This document shows positions 1 to 8,874 of a stretch of DNA of 8,874 bases, in pieces. The position numbers and the translations under genes are program-made. The notes under the pieces are model-generated. The model ran no database searches. It was not told where the DNA came from and saw only the letters and a program-made list of their open reading frames with translations. Position 1 is the first letter of the stretch; each line of letters begins with the position of its first letter. The DNA is from an uncultured Lachnospiraceae bacterium (lineage in GTDB: Bacteria > Bacillota > Clostridia > Lachnospirales > Lachnospiraceae). The stretch is from assembly GCA_958422845.1 (NCBI GenBank), contig CATZPU010000030.1, forward strand, positions 1 through 8,874. Direction: 5' to 3'.

Positions 1-864
1 CGCAGCACTGCGGTCTACCTTGGTCGGATCTTTACCTGAGAAAGCTCCGCCTCCGTGTCTTGCATATCCGCCGTACGTATCTACAATGATCTTACGTCCT
101 GTAAGTCCTGAATCTCCGTGCGGTCCGCCGATCACGAAACGTCCTGTCGGATTGATGAAAAACTTTGTTTCTTCATCGATCATCTCTTTCGGAAGAATCA
201 CATCAAACACATGCTTTTTAATATCCTCATGGATCTGCTCCTGCGTCACATCAGGATCGTGCTGCGTAGAAAGAACGACTGCATCGAGTCTTGCCGGCTT
301 TCCGTTTTCATCATACTCCACTGTCACCTGTGTCTTTCCGTCAGGACGAAGGTAGGAAAGCGTTCCGTCCTTTCTCACCTTTGTAAGCTGGAGCGCGAGC
401 TTATGTGCAAGAGAGATCGGGTACGGCATATATTCCTCCGTCTCGTTCGTCGCATAACCGAACATCATACCCTGATCTCCGGCGCCGATCGCTTCGATCT
501 CATCATCTGTCATTTTATTTTCCTTTGCTTCGAGCGCCTTATCTACACCCATTGCAATATCCGTCGACTGCTCGTCGATCGCAGTAACGACGCCGCACGT
601 GTCTGCGTCAAATCCGTATTTTCCTCTTGTATATCCGATCTCACGAACCGTATCGCGCACGATCTTCTGAATATCTACGTAAGCCTTCGTCGTGATCTCG
701 CCCATAACAAGGACAAGTCCTGTCGTCGTTGCCGTCTCACACGCAACGCGGCTCATCGGGTCCTGCTCCATCAGCGCATCGAGAATCGCGTCGGAGATCT
801 GATCGCACATTTTATCCGGATGTCCCTCAGTTACTGATTCAGACGTAAATAATAATTTATCCAT
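1..864 (-). CDS. metK: S-adenosylmethionine synthetase (methionine adenosyltransferase), C-terminus cut by the window edge
   Basis: Cytoplasmic enzyme that makes S-adenosylmethionine from methionine and ATP, releasing phosphate and pyrophosphate. The first 288 codons are present. The family is usually about 390-400 residues, so roughly the last 105 are missing at the left edge; the frame is open with no stop. Visible family motifs are the N-terminal [12 protein letters not shown] (residues 7-18, ATP-binding His15), signature 1 GAGDQG (127-132, followed by MMFGYA) and the glycine-rich signature 2 GGGAFSGKD (271-279). The ATG at 862-864 is chosen because GGGAGG (873-878) lies 8 nt upstream and the protein then begins [10 protein letters not shown], as expected. 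An in-frame ATG 60 nt further upstream lacks a ribosome site. The gene follows its own promoter and a SAM-I riboswitch, so expression should fall when its product is plentiful. Identification is essentially certain. Confidence 0.98.
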   Translation of the reverse strand, partial: MDKLLFTSESVTEGHPDKMCDQISDAILDALMEQDPMSRVACETATTTGLVLVMGEITTKAYVDIQKIVRDTVREIGYTRGKYGFDADTCGVVTAIDEQSTDIAMGVDKALEAKENKMTDDEIEAIGAGDQGMMFGYATNETEEYMPYPISLAHKLALQLTKVRKDGTLSYLRPDGKTQVTVEYDENGKPARLDAVVLSTQHDPDVTQEQIHEDIKKHVFDVILPKEMIDEETKFFINPTGRFVIGGPHGDSGLTGRKIIVDTYGGYARHGGGAFSGKDPTKVDRSAA

Positions 865-929
865 CTTTCGTTCCTCCCTTTCTTTTTCTGGCTGCTTCTC
901 TTCTTCAGGGAAGATCTTTCCCATGACAT

Positions 930-951
930 AAAAAATCCGCCATAAGGCGGA
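930..951 (-). terminator. Rho-independent terminator of the SAM-I riboswitch (expression platform)
   Basis: Read on the minus strand, a 6-bp stem TCCGCC/GGCGGA (arms 946-951 and 936-941) with loop TTAT is followed by six T (930-935). It lies about 20 nt after the riboswitch aptamer and 65 nt before the metK start. The end of its 5' arm plus the loop, CCTTAT, can instead pair with ATAAGG in the 3' strand of aptamer helix P1. This gives mutually exclusive antiterminator and terminator folds: SAM binding holds P1 and frees the terminator. Confidence 0.93.
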
Positions 952-970
952 CTTAATCATTCCAATCAAA

Positions 971-1072
971 TCCCCTTATTGTTCGAGTTCACTCGCTCAG
1001 GTTGGCACCTTCCATGATCGGGGTTGCCGTGGCTTCACAGATCCTTTGTATCTCCACCACTCTGAATAAGAG
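971..1072 (-). promoter_or_regulatory. SAM-I (S-box) riboswitch aptamer controlling metK
   Basis: The leader RNA has the conserved S-box core. P1 is closed by CTCTTATT (1065-1072) pairing with AATAAGGG (973-980). After it comes the AGAGTGGTGGAG segment, then the P2 region with the kink-turn-like GTGAAGCC and the invariant CGGCAACC. P3 ends in GGTGCCAACC (1000-1009). P4 is CGAG-TGAA-CTCG (984-995). It sits directly upstream of a terminator and metK, the commonest target of this class. In this family SAM binding stabilises P1 and causes premature transcription termination. The aptamer is complete and shows no missing core element by eye. Pairings were found by hand, not by a covariance model. 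Confidence 0.96.
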
Positions 1073-1101
1073 AAAAGCATTTATTATTTTATACGTCATA
1101 T

Positions 1102-1130
1102 AAGCTATCGTGTTTTTATATTTTTGTCAA
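1102..1130 (-). promoter_or_regulatory. Probable sigma-A-type promoter for the SAM riboswitch-metK transcript
   Basis: On the minus strand a perfect -35 box TTGACA (1125-1130) is followed, after a 17-nt AT-rich spacer, by TAGCTT (1102-1107), a poor match to the -10 consensus (3 of 6). Transcription would start near 1094-1096, about 22 nt before riboswitch helix P1. The -35 box begins only 21 nt past the gatD stop codon. The -35 and spacing are convincing; the exact -10 is less sure. Confidence 0.68.
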
Positions 1131-1151
1131 GCTCTTTTAATTATATTATTC

Positions 1152-1871
1152 TTATTTTTTTGTAAACCGTTCGACGATATATCTGTTTGCTTCAAGCTCC
1201 TGCGTATCGTCGAGCGGTTCAAGCTCTGACGTTCCGTATTTTCTCTCCAGTGCGTTTTTTATCAGATAGTCGCATACGTGAGGGTTCTTCGGAAGCAGCG
1301 GACCATGCAGATACGTGCCGACGATATTTTTATAAAGTACCCCTTCTACACCGTCTTTCTCATTATTCCCGTGACCGAATACCACTTTTCCAAACGGCTT
1401 GTTTTCTCCGATATACGTGCGGCCTCCATGGTTTTCAAAGCCGACGATCGGATGATCAAACAACTCATTTTCGATCACGATATTCGAGATCAGACGCGGA
1501 TTCCCCTGCTGCGTATAAAGATCAACGAGAGACAGCCCCTCTATTCTTCCATTGTCTGTGTCATAGTAGTGACCGAGGAGCTGAAATCCTCCGCAGACAG
1601 CGATCACGACGCCGTTATCCGCAACATATTTCTGGAAATCTCCGCGGATCATTTTTAATTTTTCACAGACAAGCATCTGCTCCCTGTCTGAACCGCCTCC
1701 AAGCAGCACAATATCAAGGTCTGAAAAATCCACCTGATCCGAAATATGAAATTCCTTTACCTCAGCTTCGATCCCGCGCCATTCACAGCGCTTCTTCATA
1801 CACTGGATATTTCCCCGATCTCCGTAAAGATTCAGCAGATCGGGATATAAATGCCCTATCTTAATTTTCAT
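1152..1871 (-). CDS. gatD: Lipid II isoglutaminyl synthase, glutaminase subunit GatD
   Basis: Glutamine amidotransferase subunit (class I, CobB/CobQ-like) of the MurT/GatD complex. It hydrolyses glutamine and passes ammonia to MurT, which amidates the alpha-carboxyl of D-Glu at position 2 of the lipid II stem peptide to give D-isoglutamine. The protein is 239 residues, close to the staphylococcal homologue. It opens with the typical IGHLYPDLLNLYGDRGN (residues 5-21) and has LLGGGSDREQ (56-65). The nucleophile is Cys93 in AVCGGFQLLG, and the active-site His is His189 in GTYLHGPLLPKNP. The ATG at 1869-1871 is chosen because AGGAGG (1877-1882) precedes it by 5 nt and the protein then starts at the family N-terminus. 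Its first 11 nt overlap the end of murT, implying translational coupling. No separate terminator is seen after it. The catalytic role of the residues is inferred from the family. Confidence 0.95.
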   Translation of the reverse strand: MKIKIGHLYPDLLNLYGDRGNIQCMKKRCEWRGIEAEVKEFHISDQVDFSDLDIVLLGGGSDREQMLVCEKLKMIRGDFQKYVADNGVVIAVCGGFQLLGHYYDTDNGRIEGLSLVDLYTQQGNPRLISNIVIENELFDHPIVGFENHGGRTYIGENKPFGKVVFGHGNNEKDGVEGVLYKNIVGTYLHGPLLPKNPHVCDYLIKNALERKYGTSELEPLDDTQELEANRYIVERFTKK

Positions 1872-3219
1872 GACAGCCTCCTGCCTGCTTCTTCTCCATT
1901 TCTGAGAGCATATTTCTCGTAGAAAACAGTGCCGTATAATTGACAAGCACGTAAAGATTCTTACATCCGTCCTTAATACGGGCTTCCACAGCGCTCTTTA
2001 CGTCCGCGATCAGCTCTGAAGAAATATCGACGTACTTCATGCGCAGTCTCATATCCTCACAGCGGATTCCGCTGACTGTGATGGAACGGATCGACGGATC
2101 TGCGAAACGGTCAAAATCGACGTCCCAAAGCCATGAAATATCGGTTCCGTCCTGCGCGTTATCATTGATCACGATAATGACGTCCTTATCCTTCTCATCT
2201 TCCATCATAGCGGAAATGTTCTGATTGAAGCCTGCCGGATTCTTCGCAAGATTCAAAACGACATTTGTGCCGTCTATCTCGAAGCGCTCCATACGTCCGT
2301 TCTGCGGATTAAAGTTTTGCAGCACCCGATCGAAATTTTTGATCTCCATTCCCGCCGTGCGCGCTGCGCTGTAAGCGGCAAGGATATTGTAGATATTATA
2401 AAAGCCCCTGTAATTTGCCGCAATATGCCGTCCTTCCACATCAAACGCAAGGCCGTCCGTCATATCGATCGATGATGCCTCAAAGTCGATCTCCGGTCTT
2501 GTGAAATCACAATTCGGACAGTTGTATTTTCCGATCTGGCTGTAATGATAAAATTCGTACTCAAGAGGCGCGCCGCACTTTTTGCAGAACCGTCCCTCTC
2601 TGATCTCGTTCTCACTTTGCGCATCAAAGACCTTCTCCGTGATCCCGTACGTTTTGTACGGATTTCCGCTCTCCATCGCAAGATATGCGGACAGCGCGTC
2701 GTCGCCGTTTACGATCACCGTCATATCCGGCGCCATCTGCATCGCTCTTTTTAGCATATCCATCGTCGTATCTATCTCGCCGTACCGGTCGAGCTGATCG
2801 CGGAACAGGTTTGTCAGCACCATAAAATCCGGCTTAAAATGCGGAAATGTACGAAGCGTCGACGCCTCGTCTATCTCGATGCAGGCATAGTCCGCATCGA
2901 GCTTTCCGTTATTTTTTGCAGCAAGCACGAAGGCAGCCGCCACGCCTGCAAGCATATTGGAACCCGTATGGTTGCACACAAGCTTCTTTCCCTCTGACTC
3001 GACAGCCAGACAGAGCAGATTATTTGTAGTTGTCTTTCCGTTTGTACCACAGACGACGAAAATTTTCTCACGTACCTGCGAAGCCAGATCCCCAAGAATC
3101 TTCGGATCTATTTTAAGTGCAATTTTTCCGGCAAACGTAACGCCCTGTTTGCCGGAAAGCTTACATGCAGTACTGATGATCTTTGCCGCCCATATGGCAA
3201 TTAACCTTCGTACTCTCAT
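1861..3219 (-). CDS. murT: Lipid II isoglutaminyl synthase, Mur ligase-like subunit MurT
   Basis: ATP-dependent Mur ligase-like partner of GatD, which activates the D-Glu carboxylate of lipid II at the inner face of the membrane for amidation. It is 452 residues. The Mur ligase P-loop GTNGKTT lies at residues 58-64, with the central-domain motifs NLFRDQLDRYGE (137-148) and NGDD (171-174). A Cys4 zinc-ribbon insert, a hallmark of MurT over other Mur ligases, has Cys212, Cys215, Cys234 and Cys237 (C-X2-C-X18-C-X2-C). The C-terminal MurT-specific domain (DUF1727 type) contains NDNAQDGTDISWLWD (352-366), whose conserved Asp is thought to face the GatD active site. The start is 4 nt beyond the gyrA stop with no strong ribosome site, so coupling to gyrA translation is likely. 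The start fits the family N-terminus (short basic Arg/Lys stretch, then IAIWAAK). No signal peptide or membrane segment is evident. Confidence 0.95.
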   Translation of the reverse strand: MRVRRLIAIWAAKIISTACKLSGKQGVTFAGKIALKIDPKILGDLASQVREKIFVVCGTNGKTTTNNLLCLAVESEGKKLVCNHTGSNMLAGVAAAFVLAAKNNGKLDADYACIEIDEASTLRTFPHFKPDFMVLTNLFRDQLDRYGEIDTTMDMLKRAMQMAPDMTVIVNGDDALSAYLAMESGNPYKTYGITEKVFDAQSENEIREGRFCKKCGAPLEYEFYHYSQIGKYNCPNCDFTRPEIDFEASSIDMTDGLAFDVEGRHIAANYRGFYNIYNILAAYSAARTAGMEIKNFDRVLQNFNPQNGRMERFEIDGTNVVLNLAKNPAGFNQNISAMMEDEKDKDVIIVINDNAQDGTDISWLWDVDFDRFADPSIRSITVSGIRCEDMRLRMKYVDISSELIADVKSAVEARIKDGCKNLYVLVNYTALFSTRNMLSEMEKKQAGGCHEN

Positions 3220-3223
3220 TTAG

Positions 3224-5731
3224 TTATTCTTCTTTCTTCAGTTCTTCTTCCAGTGCCTTTAATGTATCCTCTTCCGTTTTTGCCGCAGGCTCGCGCACCT
3301 TCGCAATGCTCGCTACCTTCACATCTGTATCCGTCTTGATGTTCATCAGCTTCACACCGCTCGTCACTCTGCCGAGAATGGAAATATCCTCGCAGGACAT
3401 CTGGATAATGATGCCTTCTGTATTGATCATCATCACCTCATTATCACGGTTGACCGCCTTCACTCCTACGACGTTTCCTGTCTTTTCCATGATCTTGTAG
3501 CATTTTACGCCCTTGCCGCCGCGGTTCTGAGCCGTAAATTCGCTGATAGCCGTCAGCTTGCCCATTCCGTTTTCCGATGCGATCAGAAGATATTCGCCCT
3601 GCGTATCGAGCTGCATTCCGACTACTTCATCTCCGTCGGACAGATTCATTCCGATCACGCCCATCGAAACTCTTCCCGTACTTCTTACGTCCTGCTCACT
3701 GAAACGGATACACTGACCGTACTTTGTCACGAGGAAGATGTCTTTTTTATTATTTGTGAATTTGACCTCAATTAACTCATCTTCTTCACGGAGATTGATG
3801 GCAGCCAGTCCAGTTTTTCTCACATTTGCGAAATCAGTGATCGGCGTCTTTTTGACGATACCGTTCTTCGTCGCCATAAACATAAAGCGGCCTTCTTTAT
3901 ACTCCTTGATCGGGATCAGTGCAGTGATCTTTTCATCCGGAAGAAGCTGCAGAAGATTCACGATCGCAGTACCTCTCGCCATTCTTCCCGCCTCCGGAAT
4001 CTCATACGCTTTCAGACGGTAGACTCTTCCCTTATTCGTAAAGAACATCAGGAAATGATGCGTCGTCGTCATCAAAAGCTCCTCTATGTAATCGTCCTCG
4101 ATCGTCTGCATGCCCTTGATGCCCTTGCCGCCGCGGTTCTGGCTCTTGAAATTATCCGGCGTCATACGCTTGATATATCCGAGTTTCGTCATCGTGATCA
4201 CGACATTTTCATCCGGTATCATATCCTCCATGGAAATGTCAAACGCATCAAAGCCGATAGAGGTACGTCTCTCATCCCCATACTTGTCCATGATGATCGT
4301 AATCTCTTTTTTGATCACGCCAAGAAGCAGATCTTCATCGGCAAGGATCGCCTTGTACTCTTCGATCTTCTGCATCAGCTCCTGATACTCTGCCTCGATC
4401 TTCTCGCGTTCCAGACCTGTAAGAGCGCGCAGTCTCATGTCCACGATCGCCTGAGCCTGCGCCTCTGTCAGTCCGAAGCGTTCGATAAGACCTGCCTTTG
4501 CAATCTGCGTATTCTGGGAGCCGCGGATAATACTGATGACCTCGTCAATATTGTCAAGAGCGATCAGCAAGCCCTGCAAAATATGAGCTCTCTCCTCTGC
4601 TTTGTTCAGCTCATACTTCGTTCTTCTCGTCACCACATCTTCCTGATGACGGATATAGTGCGTCAGCATCTCGTGAATATTCATGACCTTCGGCTGATTC
4701 TTCACAAGCGCAAGCATATTTACGCCGAACGTATCCTGAAGCTGCGTATGCTTATAGAGCTGATTTAGGATCACGTTCGCATTCGCATCTCTTCTAAGCT
4801 CGATATTGATACGCATACCTTCACGGTTCGATTCATCTGTGATCGCAGTAATGCCGTCGATGCGCTTATCGCGCACGAGCTCTGCCATCTTCTCGATCAG
4901 ACGCGCCTTGTTTACCATGTACGGAAGCTCCGTCACGATAATACGGCTCTTTCCGTTTGGCATTGTCTCAATATTCGTAATTGCACGGACGCGCACCTTT
5001 CCTCTTCCTGTGCGGTAAGCTTCCTCGATCCCTCTCGTTCCGAGTATCTGTGCTCCGGTCGGAAAATCAGGTCCCTTAATGATCTCCATGATCTCCTCGA
5101 TCGACGTATCTCTTTTTTCCTCTATGCGGTTGTCGATGATCTTTACGACAGCCGTGATGACCTCACGCAGATTGTGAGGCGGAATATTCGTCGCCATACC
5201 TACGGCGATACCGGAAGTACCGTTTACGAGCAGATTCGGGAAACGCGCCGGAAGTACGGTCGGCTCCTTCTCCGTCTCGTCAAAGTTCGGAGCAAAGTCC
5301 ACGGTATTTTTATTGATATCGGCAAGCATCTCCATGGAAATCTTACTGAGTCTGGCTTCCGTATAACGCATCGCAGCCGCTCCGTCTCCGTCGACAGAAC
5401 CGAAGTTTCCGTGTCCGTCGACAAGCGGATACCTCGTAGACCATTCCTGCGCCATATTGACAAGCGCTCCGTAAATAGAGCTGTCTCCGTGCGGATGATA
5501 TTTACCCATCGTATCACCGACGATACGCGCACATTTTCTGTGCGGCTTGTCAGGACCGTTATTCAGCTCGATCATCGAATAGAGGACACGCCTTTGCACC
5601 GGCTTGAGACCGTCTCTTACGTCCGGCAGCGCACGCGCCGCGATTACGCTCATCGCATAATCGATATAAGATTCCTCCATCGTCTTTTTCAGGTCTATCT
5701 CTTTTATCTGGTCGAAAATATTATCTTCCAA
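3224..5731 (-). CDS. gyrA: DNA gyrase subunit A
   Basis: Breakage-reunion subunit of DNA gyrase, which with GyrB introduces negative supercoils using ATP. It is 835 residues from a TTG start. The winged-helix/tower catalytic domain spans roughly 1-500, with the active-site Tyr123 in AMRYTEARL (E. coli Tyr122). The quinolone-resistance region reads [13 protein letters not shown] (79-91): Ser84 matches E. coli Ser83, while Gly88 takes the place of E. coli Asp87. The C-terminal DNA-wrapping beta-pinwheel (about 505-810) carries a GyrA box QNRGGKG at 531-537, instead of the usual QRRGG(R/K)G, and an identical copy at 735-741. The tail (about 814-835) is acidic and charged. The GyrA box and adjacency to gyrB argue for gyrase rather than topoisomerase IV ParC. 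It lies 54 nt after gyrB and 4 nt before murT, within one apparent operon. Confidence 0.98.
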   Translation of the reverse strand: MEDNIFDQIKEIDLKKTMEESYIDYAMSVIAARALPDVRDGLKPVQRRVLYSMIELNNGPDKPHRKCARIVGDTMGKYHPHGDSSIYGALVNMAQEWSTRYPLVDGHGNFGSVDGDGAAAMRYTEARLSKISMEMLADINKNTVDFAPNFDETEKEPTVLPARFPNLLVNGTSGIAVGMATNIPPHNLREVITAVVKIIDNRIEEKRDTSIEEIMEIIKGPDFPTGAQILGTRGIEEAYRTGRGKVRVRAITNIETMPNGKSRIIVTELPYMVNKARLIEKMAELVRDKRIDGITAITDESNREGMRINIELRRDANANVILNQLYKHTQLQDTFGVNMLALVKNQPKVMNIHEMLTHYIRHQEDVVTRRTKYELNKAEERAHILQGLLIALDNIDEVISIIRGSQNTQIAKAGLIERFGLTEAQAQAIVDMRLRALTGLEREKIEAEYQELMQKIEEYKAILADEDLLLGVIKKEITIIMDKYGDERRTSIGFDAFDISMEDMIPDENVVITMTKLGYIKRMTPDNFKSQNRGGKGIKGMQTIEDDYIEELLMTTTHHFLMFFTNKGRVYRLKAYEIPEAGRMARGTAIVNLLQLLPDEKITALIPIKEYKEGRFMFMATKNGIVKKTPITDFANVRKTGLAAINLREEDELIEVKFTNNKKDIFLVTKYGQCIRFSEQDVRSTGRVSMGVIGMNLSDGDEVVGMQLDTQGEYLLIASENGMGKLTAISEFTAQNRGGKGVKCYKIMEKTGNVVGVKAVNRDNEVMMINTEGIIIQMSCEDISILGRVTSGVKLMNIKTDTDVKVASIAKVREPAAKTEEDTLKALEEELKKEE
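3509..3529 (-). repeat. Second copy of a 21-bp direct repeat in gyrA (encodes the QNRGGKG box at residues 735-741)
   Basis: These 21 bases are identical to 4121-4141 and encode the same seven residues with the same codons (Q-N-R-G-G-K-G). The copies are 612 bp (204 codons) apart, in different blades of the C-terminal pinwheel. The flanking codons have diverged, so only the box itself is kept identical. Confidence 0.9.
4121..4141 (-). repeat. First copy of the 21-bp direct repeat in gyrA (the GyrA box, residues 531-537)
   Basis: Codon-for-codon identical to 3509-3529. This copy is at the position of the canonical GyrA box at the start of the DNA-wrapping domain, which in the family is needed for wrapping DNA and for supercoiling. 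The second box residue is Asn here, where the consensus has Arg. Confidence 0.9.
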
Positions 5732-5745
5732 TGATTCTTCCTCCT
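5729..5745 (-). promoter_or_regulatory. Ribosome binding site fixing a TTG start for gyrA
   Basis: AGGAGG (5740-5745, minus strand) is followed after 8 nt by TTG (5729-5731), which opens the frame as [19 protein letters not shown], the usual GyrA N-terminus. No in-frame ATG exists upstream between the gyrB stop and this codon, and the first in-frame ATG downstream is at Met18, inside the conserved start of the protein. The sequence therefore decides for TTG. Confidence 0.88.
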
Positions 5746-5785
5746 GACCTATTCTTCTATGCAAAACTCTGTCTGAAATAATAAA

Positions 5786-7717
<1,932 letters not shown>

Positions 7718-8800
7718 CTACTTTTCATGAACAGTTCCTTCAATTACCTGAAACAATTTATTTATTTTAAAATTATAACCGACAAAATCATCGATTCCGG
7801 TACATGTTATCATAGTCTGGATATGATGTATACTCTCAAGCAGATACCTCTGCCTGCTCGAATCAAGCTCGGAAAGCACATCATCCAGAAGCAGCACCGG
7901 CGTATCCTTTACATTTCTCTTTACTATCTCTATCTCAGCAAGCTTCAAAGAGAGAGCCGCTGTCCTTTGCTGTCCTTGGGATCCGTATTTTCGTATGTCT
8001 ATTTTATCGATCAGAAAACACAGGTCGTCTCTGTGAGGACCTGAATTTGTGATTCTGGTGCGTATATCCTTCTCTCTGTTTTTTCTCAGAGAAGCGGCAA
8101 ATGTTTCGAGCGTTTCACTGCACTCGTATTCCAGAACGAGATGTTCCTTCCTGCCGGAAAGATTGCTGTGGATCTCCCTCAAAATATCATTCAGCTCGGA
8201 AACAAATGTCTGGCGCAGCTTAATGATCACACTTCCGTACTGGATCAGCTGTTCATCCAGTATATCAAGCATCGGATCAGACTCTTTATAAAACGAAAAA
8301 TCCTTCAGAAGCTTATTTCTCTGAAGAAGGACTTTGTTGTAATTAGACAGGTGATAGAGATAGATCTTATCAAGCTGACACATCTCCATATCAAGAAATC
8401 TTCTTCTTTCCGAAGGACCGTTTTTTATGATATTTAAGTCCTCCGGAGAAAAAAACACAAAATTTCCAAGCCCGATAAGTTCACTTGCTTTTCTTACAGG
8501 CACTCCGTTTATAGCGATCCCCTTTGTTTTATTTTTCTTTAAATGCATATCGATGCGGTAAGGAATATCGCCTTTTTTTATTTTCATGCAGATATGGGAC
8601 TCGTCATCTCCAAAATGGATCAGCTCCCTGTCCTTGCTGCCTTTATGGGAACGTGTCGTTCCGCACAAATAGACAGCTTCCAGTATATTTGTCTTTCCCT
8701 GCGCATTGTCTCCGTAAAAAAGATTCGTCCCTTTATCAAATTTAAGTTCCAGATTGTTATAATTACGAAAATTATTTAGTTTTATTGACTCGACGATCAT
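7718..8800 (-). CDS. recF: DNA replication and repair protein RecF
   Basis: SMC-like ATPase that binds gapped DNA and, with RecO and RecR, loads RecA at single-strand gaps. It is 360 residues, normal for the family. Walker A is GDNAQGKT (residues 30-37), with TTRSHKGSKD shortly after it. The ABC-type signature region is SQGQQRTAALSLKLAE (274-289). Walker B is LLLDD (303-307), followed by the D-loop SELD (310-313). The family start MIVESIKLNNFRNY is intact. The ATG at 8798-8800 has only a weak ribosome site (GAGATGGTG, 5-12 nt upstream). It follows an S4-domain gene by 21 nt and precedes gyrB by 15 nt, the classic origin-proximal order. Confidence 0.97.
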   Translation of the reverse strand: MIVESIKLNNFRNYNNLELKFDKGTNLFYGDNAQGKTNILEAVYLCGTTRSHKGSKDRELIHFGDDESHICMKIKKGDIPYRIDMHLKKNKTKGIAINGVPVRKASELIGLGNFVFFSPEDLNIIKNGPSERRRFLDMEMCQLDKIYLYHLSNYNKVLLQRNKLLKDFSFYKESDPMLDILDEQLIQYGSVIIKLRQTFVSELNDILREIHSNLSGRKEHLVLEYECSETLETFAASLRKNREKDIRTRITNSGPHRDDLCFLIDKIDIRKYGSQGQQRTAALSLKLAEIEIVKRNVKDTPVLLLDDVLSELDSSRQRYLLESIHHIQTMITCTGIDDFVGYNFKINKLFQVIEGTVHEK

Positions 8801-8821
8801 TTTTACACCATCTCTACGCGA

Positions 8822-8874
8822 TTATTTTACTATTTTTACAATAACATCACCACAGGAGATCTCATCTCCGGCAT
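8822..8874 (-). CDS. C-terminal end of a probable S4-domain RNA-binding protein (YaaA/YbcJ-like), cut by the window edge
   Basis: Reading minus from the right edge, one frame gives AGDEISCGDVIVKIVK and then TAA (8822-8824), 21 nt before recF. The pattern of a GD turn followed by a hydrophobic strand fits the end of the small (about 70-residue) S4-domain proteins encoded between dnaN and recF in many Gram-positive genomes. The evidence is mostly position: 16 residues are too few to identify a family by themselves. The alternative frame (MPEMRSPVVMLL, then stop) looks less protein-like and would end further from recF. Confidence 0.6.
   Translation of the reverse strand, partial: AGDEISCGDVIVKIVK

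Noticed and set aside
118..837. A 239-codon open frame on the plus strand, opposite metK
   Set aside because: It lies wholly antisense to an unmistakable metK and has an Arg/His/Cys-rich composition typical of reverse-strand shadows. It has no convincing ribosome site or family motif.
908..922. Inverted repeat GGGAA-AGATC-TTCCC (minus strand) between the riboswitch terminator and metK
   Set aside because: Only 5-bp arms, no T-run, and no known operator match. It could be chance.
862..924. In-frame ATG at 922-924 that would extend MetK by 20 residues ([11 protein letters not shown]...)
   Set aside because: It directly follows the riboswitch terminator T-run with no ribosome site, and the extension is unlike MetK N-termini. 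The ATG at 862-864 has GGGAGG at 8 nt and gives the family start.
1187..1864. A 225-codon plus-strand open frame opposite gatD
   Set aside because: Antisense shadow of gatD, rich in Arg and Ser, with no recognisable domain.
1872..1946. Possible longer GatD starting at 1946
   Set aside because: The extra 25 residues lie inside murT and do not resemble GatD. The AGGAGG-preceded ATG at 1869-1871 gives the expected N-terminus.
4055..4768. A 237-codon plus-strand open frame opposite gyrA
   Set aside because: Antisense shadow explained by the codon bias of gyrA. Its sequence is His/Leu/Arg-rich and low in plausibility.
5174..5734. A 186-codon plus-strand open frame opposite the gyrA start
   Set aside because: Same shadow pattern, with an extreme Arg content.
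5732..5764. Upstream TTG start for GyrA at 5762-5764
   Set aside because: It would translate through the AGGAGG site and lacks its own ribosome site. The GyrA family begins at about the 5731 codon.

Overview
The window is a compact block of bacterial core genes, all read from the minus strand. Gene order from right to left is: end of an S4-domain (yaaA-like) gene, recF, gyrB, gyrA, murT, gatD, then a SAM-I riboswitch and the first three quarters of metK. The order S4 protein-recF-gyrB-gyrA is the classic arrangement just downstream of dnaA-dnaN at the replication origin of Gram-positive bacteria, so oriC probably lies beyond the right edge and these genes run with the replication fork. The protein sequences (GyrA and GyrB of Gram-positive type, MurT/GatD, a transcription-terminating SAM-I riboswitch, strong AGGAGG ribosome binding sites, moderate GC) point to Bacillota, class Clostridia. 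From memory of related sequences, a gut Lachnospiraceae member is most likely; this was not checked by search.

Region 8822-3224 holds the DNA-maintenance genes: the S4-domain tail, recF (gap loading for recombinational repair) and the two gyrase subunits. Gaps are 21, 15 and 54 nt, and no promoter or terminator is evident between them. GyrA starts at a TTG codon fixed by an AGGAGG site. It carries two copies of the box QNRGGKG and a glycine at the site equivalent to E. coli Asp87 in the quinolone-resistance region.

Region 3219-1152 holds murT and gatD, the two subunits of the lipid II isoglutaminyl synthase that amidates the D-Glu of the peptidoglycan stem peptide. murT starts 4 nt after gyrA stops and gatD overlaps murT by 11 nt, so the pair looks like the tail of the gyrase operon, with translation likely coupled.

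Region 1151-1 is a separate regulatory unit. A sigma-A-type promoter sits 20 nt past gatD, followed by a complete SAM-I riboswitch with a visible terminator and an antiterminator pairing, then metK (SAM synthetase), cut by the left edge. High SAM should close the terminator and shut off metK. I see no other intrinsic terminator between gatD and metK, so the riboswitch terminator may also be the only stop for the gyrase-murT-gatD transcript.

I found no mobile element, CRISPR array, tRNA, rRNA or unrecognised gene. Most of what is here is ordinary housekeeping. The points worth a second look are the gyrA-murT-gatD linkage, the shared terminator arrangement and details of GyrA.
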